From an uncultured Oscillospiraceae bacterium (GTDB lineage: Bacteria; Bacillota; Clostridia; Oscillospirales; Oscillospiraceae): a stretch of DNA of 27,566 bases. A program made the position numbers and the translations under genes. The notes beneath the pieces are model-generated. The model did not search any database, was not told the DNA's origin, and was given only the letters and a program-made list of their open reading frames with translations. The stretch lies in the NCBI GenBank assembly GCA_934567355.1, contig CAKTJC010000033.1, positions 1 to 27,566 of the forward strand, given 5' to 3'. Shown here piece after piece: positions 13,988 to 21,411 of this stretch; the first letter of the stretch is position 1, and every line of letters begins with the position of its first letter.

Positions 13988-16384
13988 ATGACAGAACAAA
14001 TGCAGTCCCGCTTTATTGCCGCCCGGCAGAAATATATTGCATCCCAGTTTTCTCAGCTCAACGATATGCAGCAAAAGGCCGTACTCACCACCGAGGGGCC
14101 GCTGCGTCTCCTGGCTGGTGCCGGGAGTGGCAAAACCACTGTGCTGATCAACCGAATTGCCAATCTCATGCGCTACGGCAGGGGAAGCGACACTCAGGAA
14201 ATCCCGCCGCAGGTCGCGGATGAGGATGTTTTATTCCTAGAAGCTCTCACTAAAGAACCTTCCGAAGAAGAAAGGGAGCGTGCCGATGCGCTGTGTGCAG
14301 TGGAACCGGCTGTGCCCTGGAGCATCATCGCCATTACCTTTACCAATAAGGCTGCCAATGAGATCAAGGATCGCCTGTCCGCCTTGCTGGGCGAGAATGC
14401 ACAGGACATCTGGGCAATGACCTTCCATTCCGCCTGCTGCCGGATTTTGCGTCGGGACATCGACGTGATGGGTTACACCAGGAGCTTCACCATTTACGAT
14501 ACCGCCGATTCCGAGCGGGTGATGAAGGGAATCCTGAAGGAACTGGACATGGACGAGAAGACCTTCCCGCCCAAGTATGTCCTGGGTGCCATCAGCAGGG
14601 AGAAGGATAAAATGGTTTCTCCCGCCGAAATGCTGGAGGAGGCGGAGCGCTCCAATAATCTCCGGGCAAAATATGTGGCGCGCGCCTATGAAAAGTATCA
14701 GACGCAGCTCAAGGACAACAACGCCCTGGACTTTGACGACATCATTTATGTCACCGTTCAGCTTTTGCAGCAGCACGAGGATGTCCGGCGTTATTACCAG
14801 AAGAAATTTCACTATGTTCTGGTGGACGAGTATCAGGATACCAACCACATGCAGTATCTGCTGACCTCCCTGCTTGCAGGCGGCTATGAAAACATCTGCG
14901 TGGTGGGCGATGACGACCAGAGCATCTACCGCTTCCGGGGTGCGACCATCGAAAACATTCTGAGCTTTGAAAAGCAGTACCATGGCTGCCGCACCATCCG
15001 ACTGGAGCAGAATTACCGCTCCACCCAGTCCATTCTGGATGCCGCCAATGCCGTGATCTCCCATAATCTGGGGCGCAAGGGCAAGAAACTCTGGACGGCC
15101 AACGGAAGCGGTGACCCCATCACCGTTTATGAAGCGCCGGACGAAGGAACGGAGGCTAATTTTGTGGCAGGTCAGATCCTTGCGGCGACCCGTGGCAAGG
15201 GAATGCAGGATTTTGCCATTCTGTACCGCACCAATGCCCAGTCCAACGCCCTGGAATATGCCATGAAGCGCAACGGAATTCCCTATCGGGTCATTGGAGG
15301 CACCCGCTTCTTTGACCGGGCAGAAATTAAGGACATGCTCTCCTATCTTTGCGTTATCAACAATCGCGCCGATACTCTCCGCCTGCGCCGTATCATCAAT
15401 AATCCTCCCCGCGGTCTGGGTGCAAAGACTCTGGAAATGGCCGACCGCCTGGCAGAAGCAGAGGGAAAACCGCTGTATTCCATTGTGTCCGACCCCTATT
15501 CTTATGCGCCGCTGGAAAAATCCGCCGTTAAATTCCTGCAATTCTCCGCCATGATCGAGGAGCTGGGCAAGCTCCTGGAGAATGGCATGAGTCTGCCGGA
15601 ATTCTACGATGAGGTCATCCGACGCACCGGCTATGCTGACATGCTTATTTCCAAGGATACCGAGGAAAACAAGACCCGGTTGGAAAACGTGGAGGAACTG
15701 AAATCCAGCATCCATTCCTACATAGAGAATACGGAAACTCCCACGCTGGCGGGCTTCCTGGAGGAAATTGCTCTTTATACGGATATTGAGCAGTATAACG
15801 AATCGGATGATGCCGTGGTGATGATGACCATGCATTCCGCAAAGGGCTTGGAATTTCCACATGTTTTTCTGGTGGGCTTTGAGGATGGTCTGTTCCCCGG
15901 CCAGCGCTCCATCGGTGACGAGGAGGAAATGGAGGAGGAGCGGCGGCTGTGCTATGTCGCGATCACCCGGGCAAAAAAATCGCTGACCATCAGCTATGCC
16001 CGTCAGCGCATGATCTACGGGCGCACTTCTTCTTCACTGCCGTCCCGCTTTCTGAAGGAGATTCCGGAGGAATGCATCCGCCGCAAGGGCGGCTTCCACC
16101 CGGTGCAGAGTACTGCAGGGCATGCCGAGCGCTCCTATGCCGCCCGCAGCGCCTACAACCGCCCCCGTTATCATAGCGAAAGCTCCATGCTTTCGTCCAA
16201 GCCCGCCGCGCCCATGCTGGAGCTGCAGCAGGGCGATATGGTGCAGCACGCCGCTTTCGGCAGAGGTATGGTGCTCACCGTCGCGAAAATGGGCGGCGAT
16301 GCTCTGCTGGAAATTGCCTTTGACGATATTGGCACAAAAAAGCTGATGCTGAAAACCGCCTCGGCCTATTTGAAGAAGCTTTAA
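13988..16384 (+). CDS. pcrA: ATP-dependent DNA helicase PcrA/UvrD
   Basis: This superfamily 1 3'-5' helicase works in repair and in removing RecA or stalled polymerase from DNA. From ATG 13988 the product is 798 residues. Motifs in order: I LAGAGSGKTT (42-51), Ia ITFTNKAANEI, II VDEYQDTNHMQ, III VGDDDQSIYRFRGA, IV LEQNYRST, V MTMHSAKGLEFPHVF and VI RRLCYVAITRAKK. The C-terminus is a Tudor-like domain (GDMVQHAAFGRGMVLTV to the end). About 45 acidic extra residues lie between motifs I and Ia compared with Bacillus PcrA. The start is uncertain: ATG 13988 has a weak AGACAGG 8 bp upstream; GTG 13979 and ATG 14000 are alternatives. Confidence 0.96.
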   Translation: MTEQMQSRFIAARQKYIASQFSQLNDMQQKAVLTTEGPLRLLAGAGSGKTTVLINRIANLMRYGRGSDTQEIPPQVADEDVLFLEALTKEPSEEERERADALCAVEPAVPWSIIAITFTNKAANEIKDRLSALLGENAQDIWAMTFHSACCRILRRDIDVMGYTRSFTIYDTADSERVMKGILKELDMDEKTFPPKYVLGAISREKDKMVSPAEMLEEAERSNNLRAKYVARAYEKYQTQLKDNNALDFDDIIYVTVQLLQQHEDVRRYYQKKFHYVLVDEYQDTNHMQYLLTSLLAGGYENICVVGDDDQSIYRFRGATIENILSFEKQYHGCRTIRLEQNYRSTQSILDAANAVISHNLGRKGKKLWTANGSGDPITVYEAPDEGTEANFVAGQILAATRGKGMQDFAILYRTNAQSNALEYAMKRNGIPYRVIGGTRFFDRAEIKDMLSYLCVINNRADTLRLRRIINNPPRGLGAKTLEMADRLAEAEGKPLYSIVSDPYSYAPLEKSAVKFLQFSAMIEELGKLLENGMSLPEFYDEVIRRTGYADMLISKDTEENKTRLENVEELKSSIHSYIENTETPTLAGFLEEIALYTDIEQYNESDDAVVMMTMHSAKGLEFPHVFLVGFEDGLFPGQRSIGDEEEMEEERRLCYVAITRAKKSLTISYARQRMIYGRTSSSLPSRFLKEIPEECIRRKGGFHPVQSTAGHAERSYAARSAYNRPRYHSESSMLSSKPAAPMLELQQGDMVQHAAFGRGMVLTVAKMGGDALLEIAFDDIGTKKLMLKTASAYLKKL

Positions 16385-16390
16385 TCCCAG

Positions 16391-16419
16391 TTATCAATTC
16401 AGCCTTTTCCGCATACAGT
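16391..16419 (+). promoter_or_regulatory. Possible sigma-E promoter of yunB
   Basis: CATACAGT at 16412-16419 fits the sigma-E -10 consensus CATANNNT; a weak -35 candidate, TTATCAA at 16391-16397, lies 14 bp upstream. YunB is sigma-E controlled in Bacillus. The predicted start point near 16425 would give a very short leader that lacks the left arm of the inverted repeat. Confidence 0.35.
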
Positions 16420-16454
16420 TTCCCGGAGGGGAATATCATGCGGAAAAGGCTGAA
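16398..16454 (+). repeat. 17-bp perfect inverted repeat spanning the yunB translation start
   Basis: TTCAGCCTTTTCCGCAT at 16398-16414 is the exact reverse complement of 16438-16454, which begins with the yunB ATG. The 23-nt loop holds the Shine-Dalgarno GGAGGGG (16425-16431) and has its own 5-bp stem, TTCCC (16420-16424) with GGGAA (16429-16433). A transcript reading in from pcrA would fold the start codon and ribosome-binding site into double strand. It might also act as a weak pcrA terminator, but no U-run follows. Confidence 0.85.
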
Positions 16455-17082
16455 AACATTTGGGTTGATTCTTTTGCTGTGTCTGGCGGTGCTGATTGCG
16501 GGCTTCTTTTCTCTGCGCAGCAAATACCGCCTGGTAATTCGGGATTTGGCACAAACCAGCGTGAAAAACGCTACGTCCGATCTGGCAAATGATGCCGTCG
16601 CAAAGCAGATTGAAAATGGAAACATTCAATATGATCGGATTGTTTACTTTGAAAAGGATGTAAACGGCAGGATTACCGCGTTGAAAACCAATATTGGGGA
16701 AGTCAATCATCTGAAAACGGACATTCTGAACATCATCAATGGAAAGATCCTCGCCCTGGACGCAGCGGACATCGGCGTCCCCATTGGAAGCCTGTTCCTG
16801 CCGGAATTTTTCTCCGGCAAGGGCTTTACGATCCCCGTGCATATTCTGGCGATTCGGAACAGCGACGCCACCTTTTCCAGCAATTTCCTTCAGGCGGGCA
16901 TCAATCAGACCCTGCACCAGTTAGTGATGGAGGTGAGCGTGGATGCCGCCGTCCTCGTCCTGGGAGAAACCAGTACCTTTCAGGTTTCAAGCCAGATCGT
17001 TGTGGCGGAGACGGTGATCGTAGGCGAGGTTCCCAATACCTTCATTCAGACAGGGGAGGGAACGGAGCGGCTGTTTCAATAA
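16438..17082 (+). CDS. yunB: Sporulation protein YunB
   Basis: The 214-residue protein matches YunB throughout: an N-terminal transmembrane helix (FGLILLLCLAVLIAGFFSL, residues about 8-26), then SVKNATSDLANDAVAKQI, YDRIVYFEKDVNGRITALKTN, and the ending VSSQIVVAETVIVGEVPNTFIQ. In Bacillus yunB is a sigma-E gene needed for efficient sporulation; the molecular role is not established. It lies 53 bp after pcrA in the same direction, and its start codon is inside a long inverted repeat. GGAGGGG is 6 bp before the ATG. It converges on a small cysteine-rich gene and ylbJ-like gene. Confidence 0.9.
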   Translation: MRKRLKTFGLILLLCLAVLIAGFFSLRSKYRLVIRDLAQTSVKNATSDLANDAVAKQIENGNIQYDRIVYFEKDVNGRITALKTNIGEVNHLKTDILNIINGKILALDAADIGVPIGSLFLPEFFSGKGFTIPVHILAIRNSDATFSSNFLQAGINQTLHQLVMEVSVDAAVLVLGETSTFQVSSQIVVAETVIVGEVPNTFIQTGEGTERLFQ

Positions 17083-17085
17083 GCA

Positions 17086-17126
17086 ATCCCGTGCAGGGCT
17101 GCGGCCTCACCGCTCCTGCACGGGAT
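17086..17126 (+). terminator. Hairpin between convergent yunB and the small cysteine protein gene
   Basis: ATCCCGTGCAGG (17086-17097) pairs perfectly with CCTGCACGGGAT (17115-17126), with a 17-nt loop. It lies 3 bp after the yunB stop and 4 bp from the stop of the minus-strand gene. No T-run is present on either side, so termination may rely on stem strength. Confidence 0.65.
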
Positions 17127-17130
17127 CGTG

Positions 17131-17346
17131 CTATTCATCCAAAGAGAAATCGCTGTCCGTAAACCGGGAGAAGGATACTGCTTTCGCCTTGAAGGGCACG
17201 CGCTTACAGGGGTCATAGCGGAACCTGCGGCAGCGGTCGTCTTCGCTTTTCAGCCCACGTTTGCTGCACAGTACAGCGCCGTCCTCAAGCTTTGCGCCAT
17301 AGGCACAATAGGCACAGGAGCGATCAATTTTTTTTCGAAACAGCAT
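17131..17346 (-). CDS. Conserved small cysteine-rich protein of unknown function
   Basis: The 71-residue product starts MLFRKKIDRSCAYCAYGAKL and has four cysteines (CAYC, then single Cys near residues 27 and 39) followed by the basic segment RRFRYDPCKRVPFKAKA and an acidic end, DSDFSLDE. The CxxC plus two later cysteines suggest a small zinc-binding fold. Similar short proteins with a CxYC...C...RRFxYDPxKR pattern are, from memory, common in clostridia with no assigned function. ATG 17346 is chosen because GGAGGG is 4 bp upstream on the minus strand; a longer frame would begin at 17379 without a ribosome-binding site. It lies 49 bp after the ylbJ-like gene and probably shares its transcript. 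Confidence 0.75.
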   Translation of the reverse strand: MLFRKKIDRSCAYCAYGAKLEDGAVLCSKRGLKSEDDRCRRFRYDPCKRVPFKAKAVSFSRFTDSDFSLDE

Positions 17347-17395
17347 AAAGCCCTCCATGTCCCCAAAATGGGAAAGCATCAGAATCTACTGCCCA

Positions 17396-18364
17396 TTATA
17401 CACCAACGGGCAAAGGATTTCTACTTCTTTTTTCGGCAAATCTCATTCCGAACAGCGCGACCAGCCAGAGGGGCAGAAGCGGCCAGAGCCGGAAGTATAC
17501 GGCGGCAGCGAGAATGCCCGATGTGACGGCCTGGAGCGTTTTCCCAAGAAGATAACCGCGAAGGTTCAGCCCCGGGCAGACGGAGGCCGTCTGATACGCA
17601 ACGCAAAGGCCGCCGAAGGACAGCATGACGCTGCATATCAAAAACCTCGTCCCCTCTGCCGGAATTTGACTGAGCATGCAGCATCCGTTGGAGAGCTCCA
17701 GCAGTCCGATCACTGCAATTTGAATCTGACTGCTTACCGCCCACAGAATCCAGCGGCAAAGGAATGTAATCAGAACCCGGAACAGGATGACCCAGCCGCA
17801 GATTTTCAGCATTGCCCAAACAGCCTGCTCCATTCCGAAGGATGCGGGCAGCGTTTCGCCGGTGCGAAACTGCGCGGCGGAGCAGGAAAAGACAAAGGAG
17901 GATGCCCAAACGCTGAGAAGCTGTATGCCCCAAAGGAGCCACAGCGTGCTCCGATTCGGAAAAGCGGCAGGGAGAATGCCAAAGAGAAATGCAGGGCCGA
18001 CATTGCTGCAATATGCAAGCATGCGCTGGGCGTGAAACTTGTCCACCGCCCCGGCGCGGTAGGATTCATAGACGCACTGCGCGCCCACCGGATACCCGCC
18101 CAGCAGAGCAGGAACCAGGATGGATGTCATGTTTGCGGGAATCCCAAAGGGCTTTCCAAGCCACCGTGCAGCACGTCCGCCCCCGCCGCAGGCGTGTGAG
18201 AAGGTTCCGGAGAGAAAGAGGAAGGGGAAGAGGGAGGGAATAATTGTTTTCAGGCAGAGTCCCAGCCCCTGCGATGCGCCCACCAGCGCCGTTCGGCTGT
18301 CCATGATCAGAACAAAAATTCCGGCAGCAGCTGCCAGGGCGGAAAACCACCTTCGTTTTTCCAT
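17396..18364 (-). CDS. ylbJ: Sporulation integral membrane protein YlbJ-like
   Basis: The 322-residue protein is strongly hydrophobic with about eight membrane segments and shows the gate-type core of the YlbJ/nucleoside-recognition family: LKTIIPSLFPFLFLSGTF, VPALLGGYPVGAQCV and RMLAYCSNVGPAFLFG. Two of these match the YlbJ patterns SGYPxGAK and RLLSFSNNxGPxFI. YlbJ is a sigma-E controlled mother-cell membrane protein needed for heat-resistant spores in Bacillus. The copy is shorter than the roughly 400 residues of Bacillus YlbJ. ATG 18364 has GAGGTG 5 bp upstream. The gene is divergent from yqfC-yqfD, another sigma-E class pair, so the 71-bp gap probably holds two sporulation promoters. Confidence 0.75.
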   Translation of the reverse strand: MEKRRWFSALAAAAGIFVLIMDSRTALVGASQGLGLCLKTIIPSLFPFLFLSGTFSHACGGGGRAARWLGKPFGIPANMTSILVPALLGGYPVGAQCVYESYRAGAVDKFHAQRMLAYCSNVGPAFLFGILPAAFPNRSTLWLLWGIQLLSVWASSFVFSCSAAQFRTGETLPASFGMEQAVWAMLKICGWVILFRVLITFLCRWILWAVSSQIQIAVIGLLELSNGCCMLSQIPAEGTRFLICSVMLSFGGLCVAYQTASVCPGLNLRGYLLGKTLQAVTSGILAAAVYFRLWPLLPLWLVALFGMRFAEKRSRNPLPVGV

Positions 18365-18380
18365 TTGCTCACCTCGGAAG

Positions 18381-18416
18381 AATCTATGCAAGCCGGGAAT
18401 GGTGCATGCATATGCT
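18381..18416. promoter_or_regulatory. Possible divergent sigma-E promoters for ylbJ-like and yqfC
   Basis: On the plus strand CATATGCT (18409-18416) fits the sigma-E -10 pattern CATANNNT, 20 bp before the yqfC start. On the minus strand CATAGATT (18388-18381) fits the same pattern, 17 bp before the ylbJ-like start, with GCATGCA as a weak -35 about 14 bp further upstream. The -35 of the yqfC side is poor. Confidence 0.35.
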
Positions 18417-18435
18417 TTCCCAAAGAGGTGAGCGA

Positions 18436-18711
18436 ATGAAGCTTAAAAACCGTTTGCTTCCGAACAGTCCGCCAAACCCCGATGTGTTTCCTCTTGTACC
18501 GATCGTAGAGCTTGCGGGCAGCTGCAGGGTGCTGGTGGAGAACCACTTGGGCGTGACGGAGTACTCCACAGAGCAAATAGGCATCAAAATGAAATATGGA
18601 GAACTCCGCGTCTGCGGATGCGGACTGCGCCTGGAGCATATGACGAAAATCAAGCTCATCATCACAGGGCAGATCGCCGGGCTCTCTCTGATTCGCAGGA
18701 GGGAAAAATGA
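18436..18711 (+). CDS. yqfC: Sporulation protein YqfC (YabP family)
   Basis: The 91-residue protein shows the YabP/YqfC pattern: VELAGSCRVLVENHLGVTEYS, then IKMKYGELRVCGCGLRLEHMTK, and a hydrophobic ending, IKLIITGQIAGLSL. In Bacillus yqfC lies in the sigma-E regulon upstream of yqfD, as here. ATG 18436 is selected by GAGGTGAG 4 bp upstream; an in-frame ATG at 18406 falls in the proposed promoter. The stop codon overlaps the yqfD start by 4 bp. Confidence 0.9.
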   Translation: MKLKNRLLPNSPPNPDVFPLVPIVELAGSCRVLVENHLGVTEYSTEQIGIKMKYGELRVCGCGLRLEHMTKIKLIITGQIAGLSLIRRREK

Positions 18712-19904
18712 AGCGAGGGGATCAAATTCGGATTCGGGTAGTGAGTGCCGATATTTGGGGAAGCCTTCGGCTTTTGAATGCGAAGGGAATTGAAGTTTTT
18801 GCCCTGGAACAGGAGGATGACCTTACTTATTCCTTTGCACTGCAGCGAAAGTTTTTCCCCGCTGCCCGCGCAGCGCTGGAGCGGCGCGGTGACAACGTCC
18901 GCGTTCAGGGCATGTCGCGCCTTTTCTACCTTCAGCAGAGCATCCTCATCCGTCCGCTGCTGTATTCCGGGCTGCTTCTTTTGACGATGCTCAGCTTTCT
19001 GCTTCCTACCCGTATTCTGTGCGTCCAGGTGGAGGGGAACACAGCGGTTCCCACCAGAAAAATTCTGGAGGCGGCAGAGGAAGCGGGGGTTCATCTGATG
19101 GCCTCCTGTGCCCGGGTACGCAGTGAGCGGATGAAAAACGCGCTCCTTTCCGCAATTCCAGAATTGCAGTGGGCGGGCATCAATACCTATGGCTGCCGCG
19201 CCGTGATTTCCGTAAGGGAACGCACGGAGCAGCCTTCGGCGGCGGAAAATCAGGAAATTGTCAGCAGCATCGTTGCGGACAGGGACGGTATTGTGGAATC
19301 CGTGACGGCGCTCCGCGGCACGTCTCTTTGCCAGCCGGGACAGGCTGTTCGGAAGGGGCAGATCCTTATTTCCGGCTATACCGATTGCGGCATTTCCATC
19401 CGAGCCACCCGCGCAGAGGGGGAAGTTTACGCGCAAACCCTGCGCACTGTCCGTGCTCTTACGCCGTCGTATGAGTGGACCCGGGGCGAAGATGTGCGGA
19501 CACAAAGAAATTTTTCTGTGGTGATTGGAAAAAAACGAATAAATTTATGGAAAGAGAGTGGAATTTCAGATATAACTTGTGGTAGAATAAGCGTGCAGTA
19601 CCATCTCGTGCTTCCGGGCGGCTTTCCTCTGCCGTTTTCCCTGATTTGCGAGACGGTAACCCAGGGGGCGGTGTCGCAGACCGATGTGAGTGAACAGGAG
19701 ACGCAGCGCAGCCTTGAGAGCTTTGCACAGGATTATTTATTGAGCCAAATGATTGCCGGGCGGGTTACGTATGCCGATAAGGTGCTGGAAATGTCCGATG
19801 GCGCCTATCTGTTGACGGAGCAATTCCTCTGTACGGAGATGATCGGCAGAGAGCATTTGGAGATGGGAGATCATAATGAGCAGAATCGTGGAGCGGATCG
19901 TTAA
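18708..19904 (+). CDS. yqfD: Sporulation protein YqfD
   Basis: The 398-residue protein has a cytoplasmic N-terminal domain ending in VRVQGMSRLFY, one transmembrane segment (LLYSGLLLLTMLSFLLPTRI, about residues 84-103) and an extracytoplasmic domain beginning LCVQVEGNTAVPTRKILEAA, a FtsQ/POTRA-like opening typical of YqfD. YqfD is a sigma-E controlled membrane protein of the engulfment/forespore stage in Bacillus, with unknown biochemistry. AGGAGGG is 4 bp before the ATG and the start overlaps the yqfC stop. Its 3' end overlaps phoH by 29 bp in a different frame. Confidence 0.9.
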   Translation: MKRGDQIRIRVVSADIWGSLRLLNAKGIEVFALEQEDDLTYSFALQRKFFPAARAALERRGDNVRVQGMSRLFYLQQSILIRPLLYSGLLLLTMLSFLLPTRILCVQVEGNTAVPTRKILEAAEEAGVHLMASCARVRSERMKNALLSAIPELQWAGINTYGCRAVISVRERTEQPSAAENQEIVSSIVADRDGIVESVTALRGTSLCQPGQAVRKGQILISGYTDCGISIRATRAEGEVYAQTLRTVRALTPSYEWTRGEDVRTQRNFSVVIGKKRINLWKESGISDITCGRISVQYHLVLPGGFPLPFSLICETVTQGAVSQTDVSEQETQRSLESFAQDYLLSQMIAGRVTYADKVLEMSDGAYLLTEQFLCTEMIGREHLEMGDHNEQNRGADR

Positions 19905-20889
19905 TGCGGAGCGGCTGGAAGATATTATTGCCGTTTTCGGTTCCTTCGATGAAAATATCAAGCGGATTGAGGACGCAATGAATGTCCGCATCATCAACCG
20001 GAGCACCGATCTGAAGGTTTCCGGTGATGAGGAGATGGTGGATAAGGCGGTTCGCACTCTGGAGGGGCTTCTTTCCCTGGCCTCTAAGGGAGAGGTGATC
20101 GATGAGCAGCGGGTGCGCTATCTGATCACATTGGTCAACGAGGGGAATGACCAGCAGGTGGAGCAGATGACAAAGGATGTGGTCTGCATTACCGCCAAGG
20201 GAAAGCCGATCAAGGCAAAAACCGTTGGCCAGCAGAAATACATGAAGGCCATCGGCCAGAATACCGTCACCATCGGTGTCGGCCCTGCCGGCACCGGCAA
20301 GACGTACCTCGCCGTTGCCGCCGCCGTGGCGGCCTTCCGGGAGCGGACAGTGAACCGCATTGTGCTTACCCGGCCGGCGGTGGAGGCAGGGGAGCGGCTC
20401 GGCTTCCTTCCCGGCGATTTGCAGAACAAGGTCGACCCGTACCTTCGCCCGCTGTATGATGCGCTGTATGATATGCTGGGGGCGGAAACCTTTCAGAAAT
20501 ACCAGGAGCGCGGCTCTATTGAGGTGGCCCCCCTGGCCTATATGCGCGGCAGAACCCTGGACGACAGCTTCATCATTCTGGACGAGGCCCAGAACACCAC
20601 ACGGGAGCAGATGAAAATGTTCCTTACCCGTCTTGGCTTTGGCTCCAAAATCGTAATCACCGGTGATATTACCCAAATCGACCTGCCGGATGATAAGACC
20701 TCCGGCTTGAAGGATGCCATCCGCGTGCTGGACGGCGTGAAGGACATTGCCATCTGCCGCCTGACCGCCGCAGATGTGGTGCGCCATGCCCTTGTGCAGG
20801 AGATCATCAGCGCCTACGAGCGCGCCGCACAAAAAGCGGAAAAATTACCCCGGGAATTCAAGGGACAGTTTAAGAGGAAGTACAAATGA
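19876..20889 (+). CDS. phoH: PhoH-like ATPase
   Basis: The 337-residue protein has an N-terminal KH-like region (about residues 10-75), Walker A GPAGTGKT at 136-143, Walker B SFIILDEAQNTT near 230 and the terminal part KIVITGDITQIDLP. PhoH proteins are RNA-associated ATPases, usually next to ybeY and implicated in rRNA maturation. The start lies inside the end of yqfD, with GGAGATGGGAGAT upstream, and the stop overlaps the ybeY start by 4 bp, so the whole run from yqfC to ybeY is one tight operon. Confidence 0.95.
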   Translation: MSRIVERIVNAERLEDIIAVFGSFDENIKRIEDAMNVRIINRSTDLKVSGDEEMVDKAVRTLEGLLSLASKGEVIDEQRVRYLITLVNEGNDQQVEQMTKDVVCITAKGKPIKAKTVGQQKYMKAIGQNTVTIGVGPAGTGKTYLAVAAAVAAFRERTVNRIVLTRPAVEAGERLGFLPGDLQNKVDPYLRPLYDALYDMLGAETFQKYQERGSIEVAPLAYMRGRTLDDSFIILDEAQNTTREQMKMFLTRLGFGSKIVITGDITQIDLPDDKTSGLKDAIRVLDGVKDIAICRLTAADVVRHALVQEIISAYERAAQKAEKLPREFKGQFKRKYK

Positions 20890-21386
20890 GCAATCGAATC
20901 AATCTTGTGTTTGAAGGGAATCCTTTTCAGAAGATCCTGATCAGATCCATTATCCGCACCTGCATCAACCAGACGCTGCGGGCGGAGAAAATCACGATCC
21001 CATGTGAGATCAACGTCCTTGTGACCGACGATGCGGGCATACAGACCATCAACAAGGCAAGCCGAAATATTGACAAGCCCACGGATGTACTCAGCTTTCC
21101 CATGTTCAATCTGACTGCCGGGGCGCCCCCGCAGGATTGGAGCGAATACATCGACCCCGGTACCGGCCTTTGCCCCCTGGGGGATATGTGCATCTCCCTG
21201 GAGCGGGCGGTGGTGCAGGCAAAGGAATACGGCCATTCCACCAGGCGGGAGGTTGGCTACCTGACCATCCATTCCATGCTCCATCTGCTTGGCTACGACC
21301 ATATGGATGAGGGAGAGCAGAAGCGTCAGATGCGTGATCGCGAGGAAACCATCGCTGCCCAGATCCCCGGAATGCAGCGCAACTGA
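20886..21386 (+). CDS. ybeY: Endoribonuclease YbeY, rRNA maturation factor
   Basis: The 166-residue metalloprotein has the zinc motif HSMLHLLGYDH with His129, His133 and His139 intact. The upstream TDVLSFPMF segment is conserved in the family. YbeY trims the 3' end of 16S rRNA and acts in ribosome quality control together with Era. Translation is coupled to phoH through ATGA. Era follows 25 bp later. Confidence 0.96.
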   Translation: MSNRINLVFEGNPFQKILIRSIIRTCINQTLRAEKITIPCEINVLVTDDAGIQTINKASRNIDKPTDVLSFPMFNLTAGAPPQDWSEYIDPGTGLCPLGDMCISLERAVVQAKEYGHSTRREVGYLTIHSMLHLLGYDHMDEGEQKRQMRDREETIAAQIPGMQRN

Positions 21387-21411
21387 ATCACATCAAAACA
21401 GGAGACAACAT

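Noticed and set aside
14237..15862. 541-codon minus-strand frame opposite pcrA
   Set aside because: Shadow frame; the plus strand carries all helicase motifs.
17357..18199. 280-codon plus-strand frame opposite the ylbJ-like gene
   Set aside because: Low-complexity, charged translation; the minus strand gives a coherent multi-span membrane protein with family motifs.
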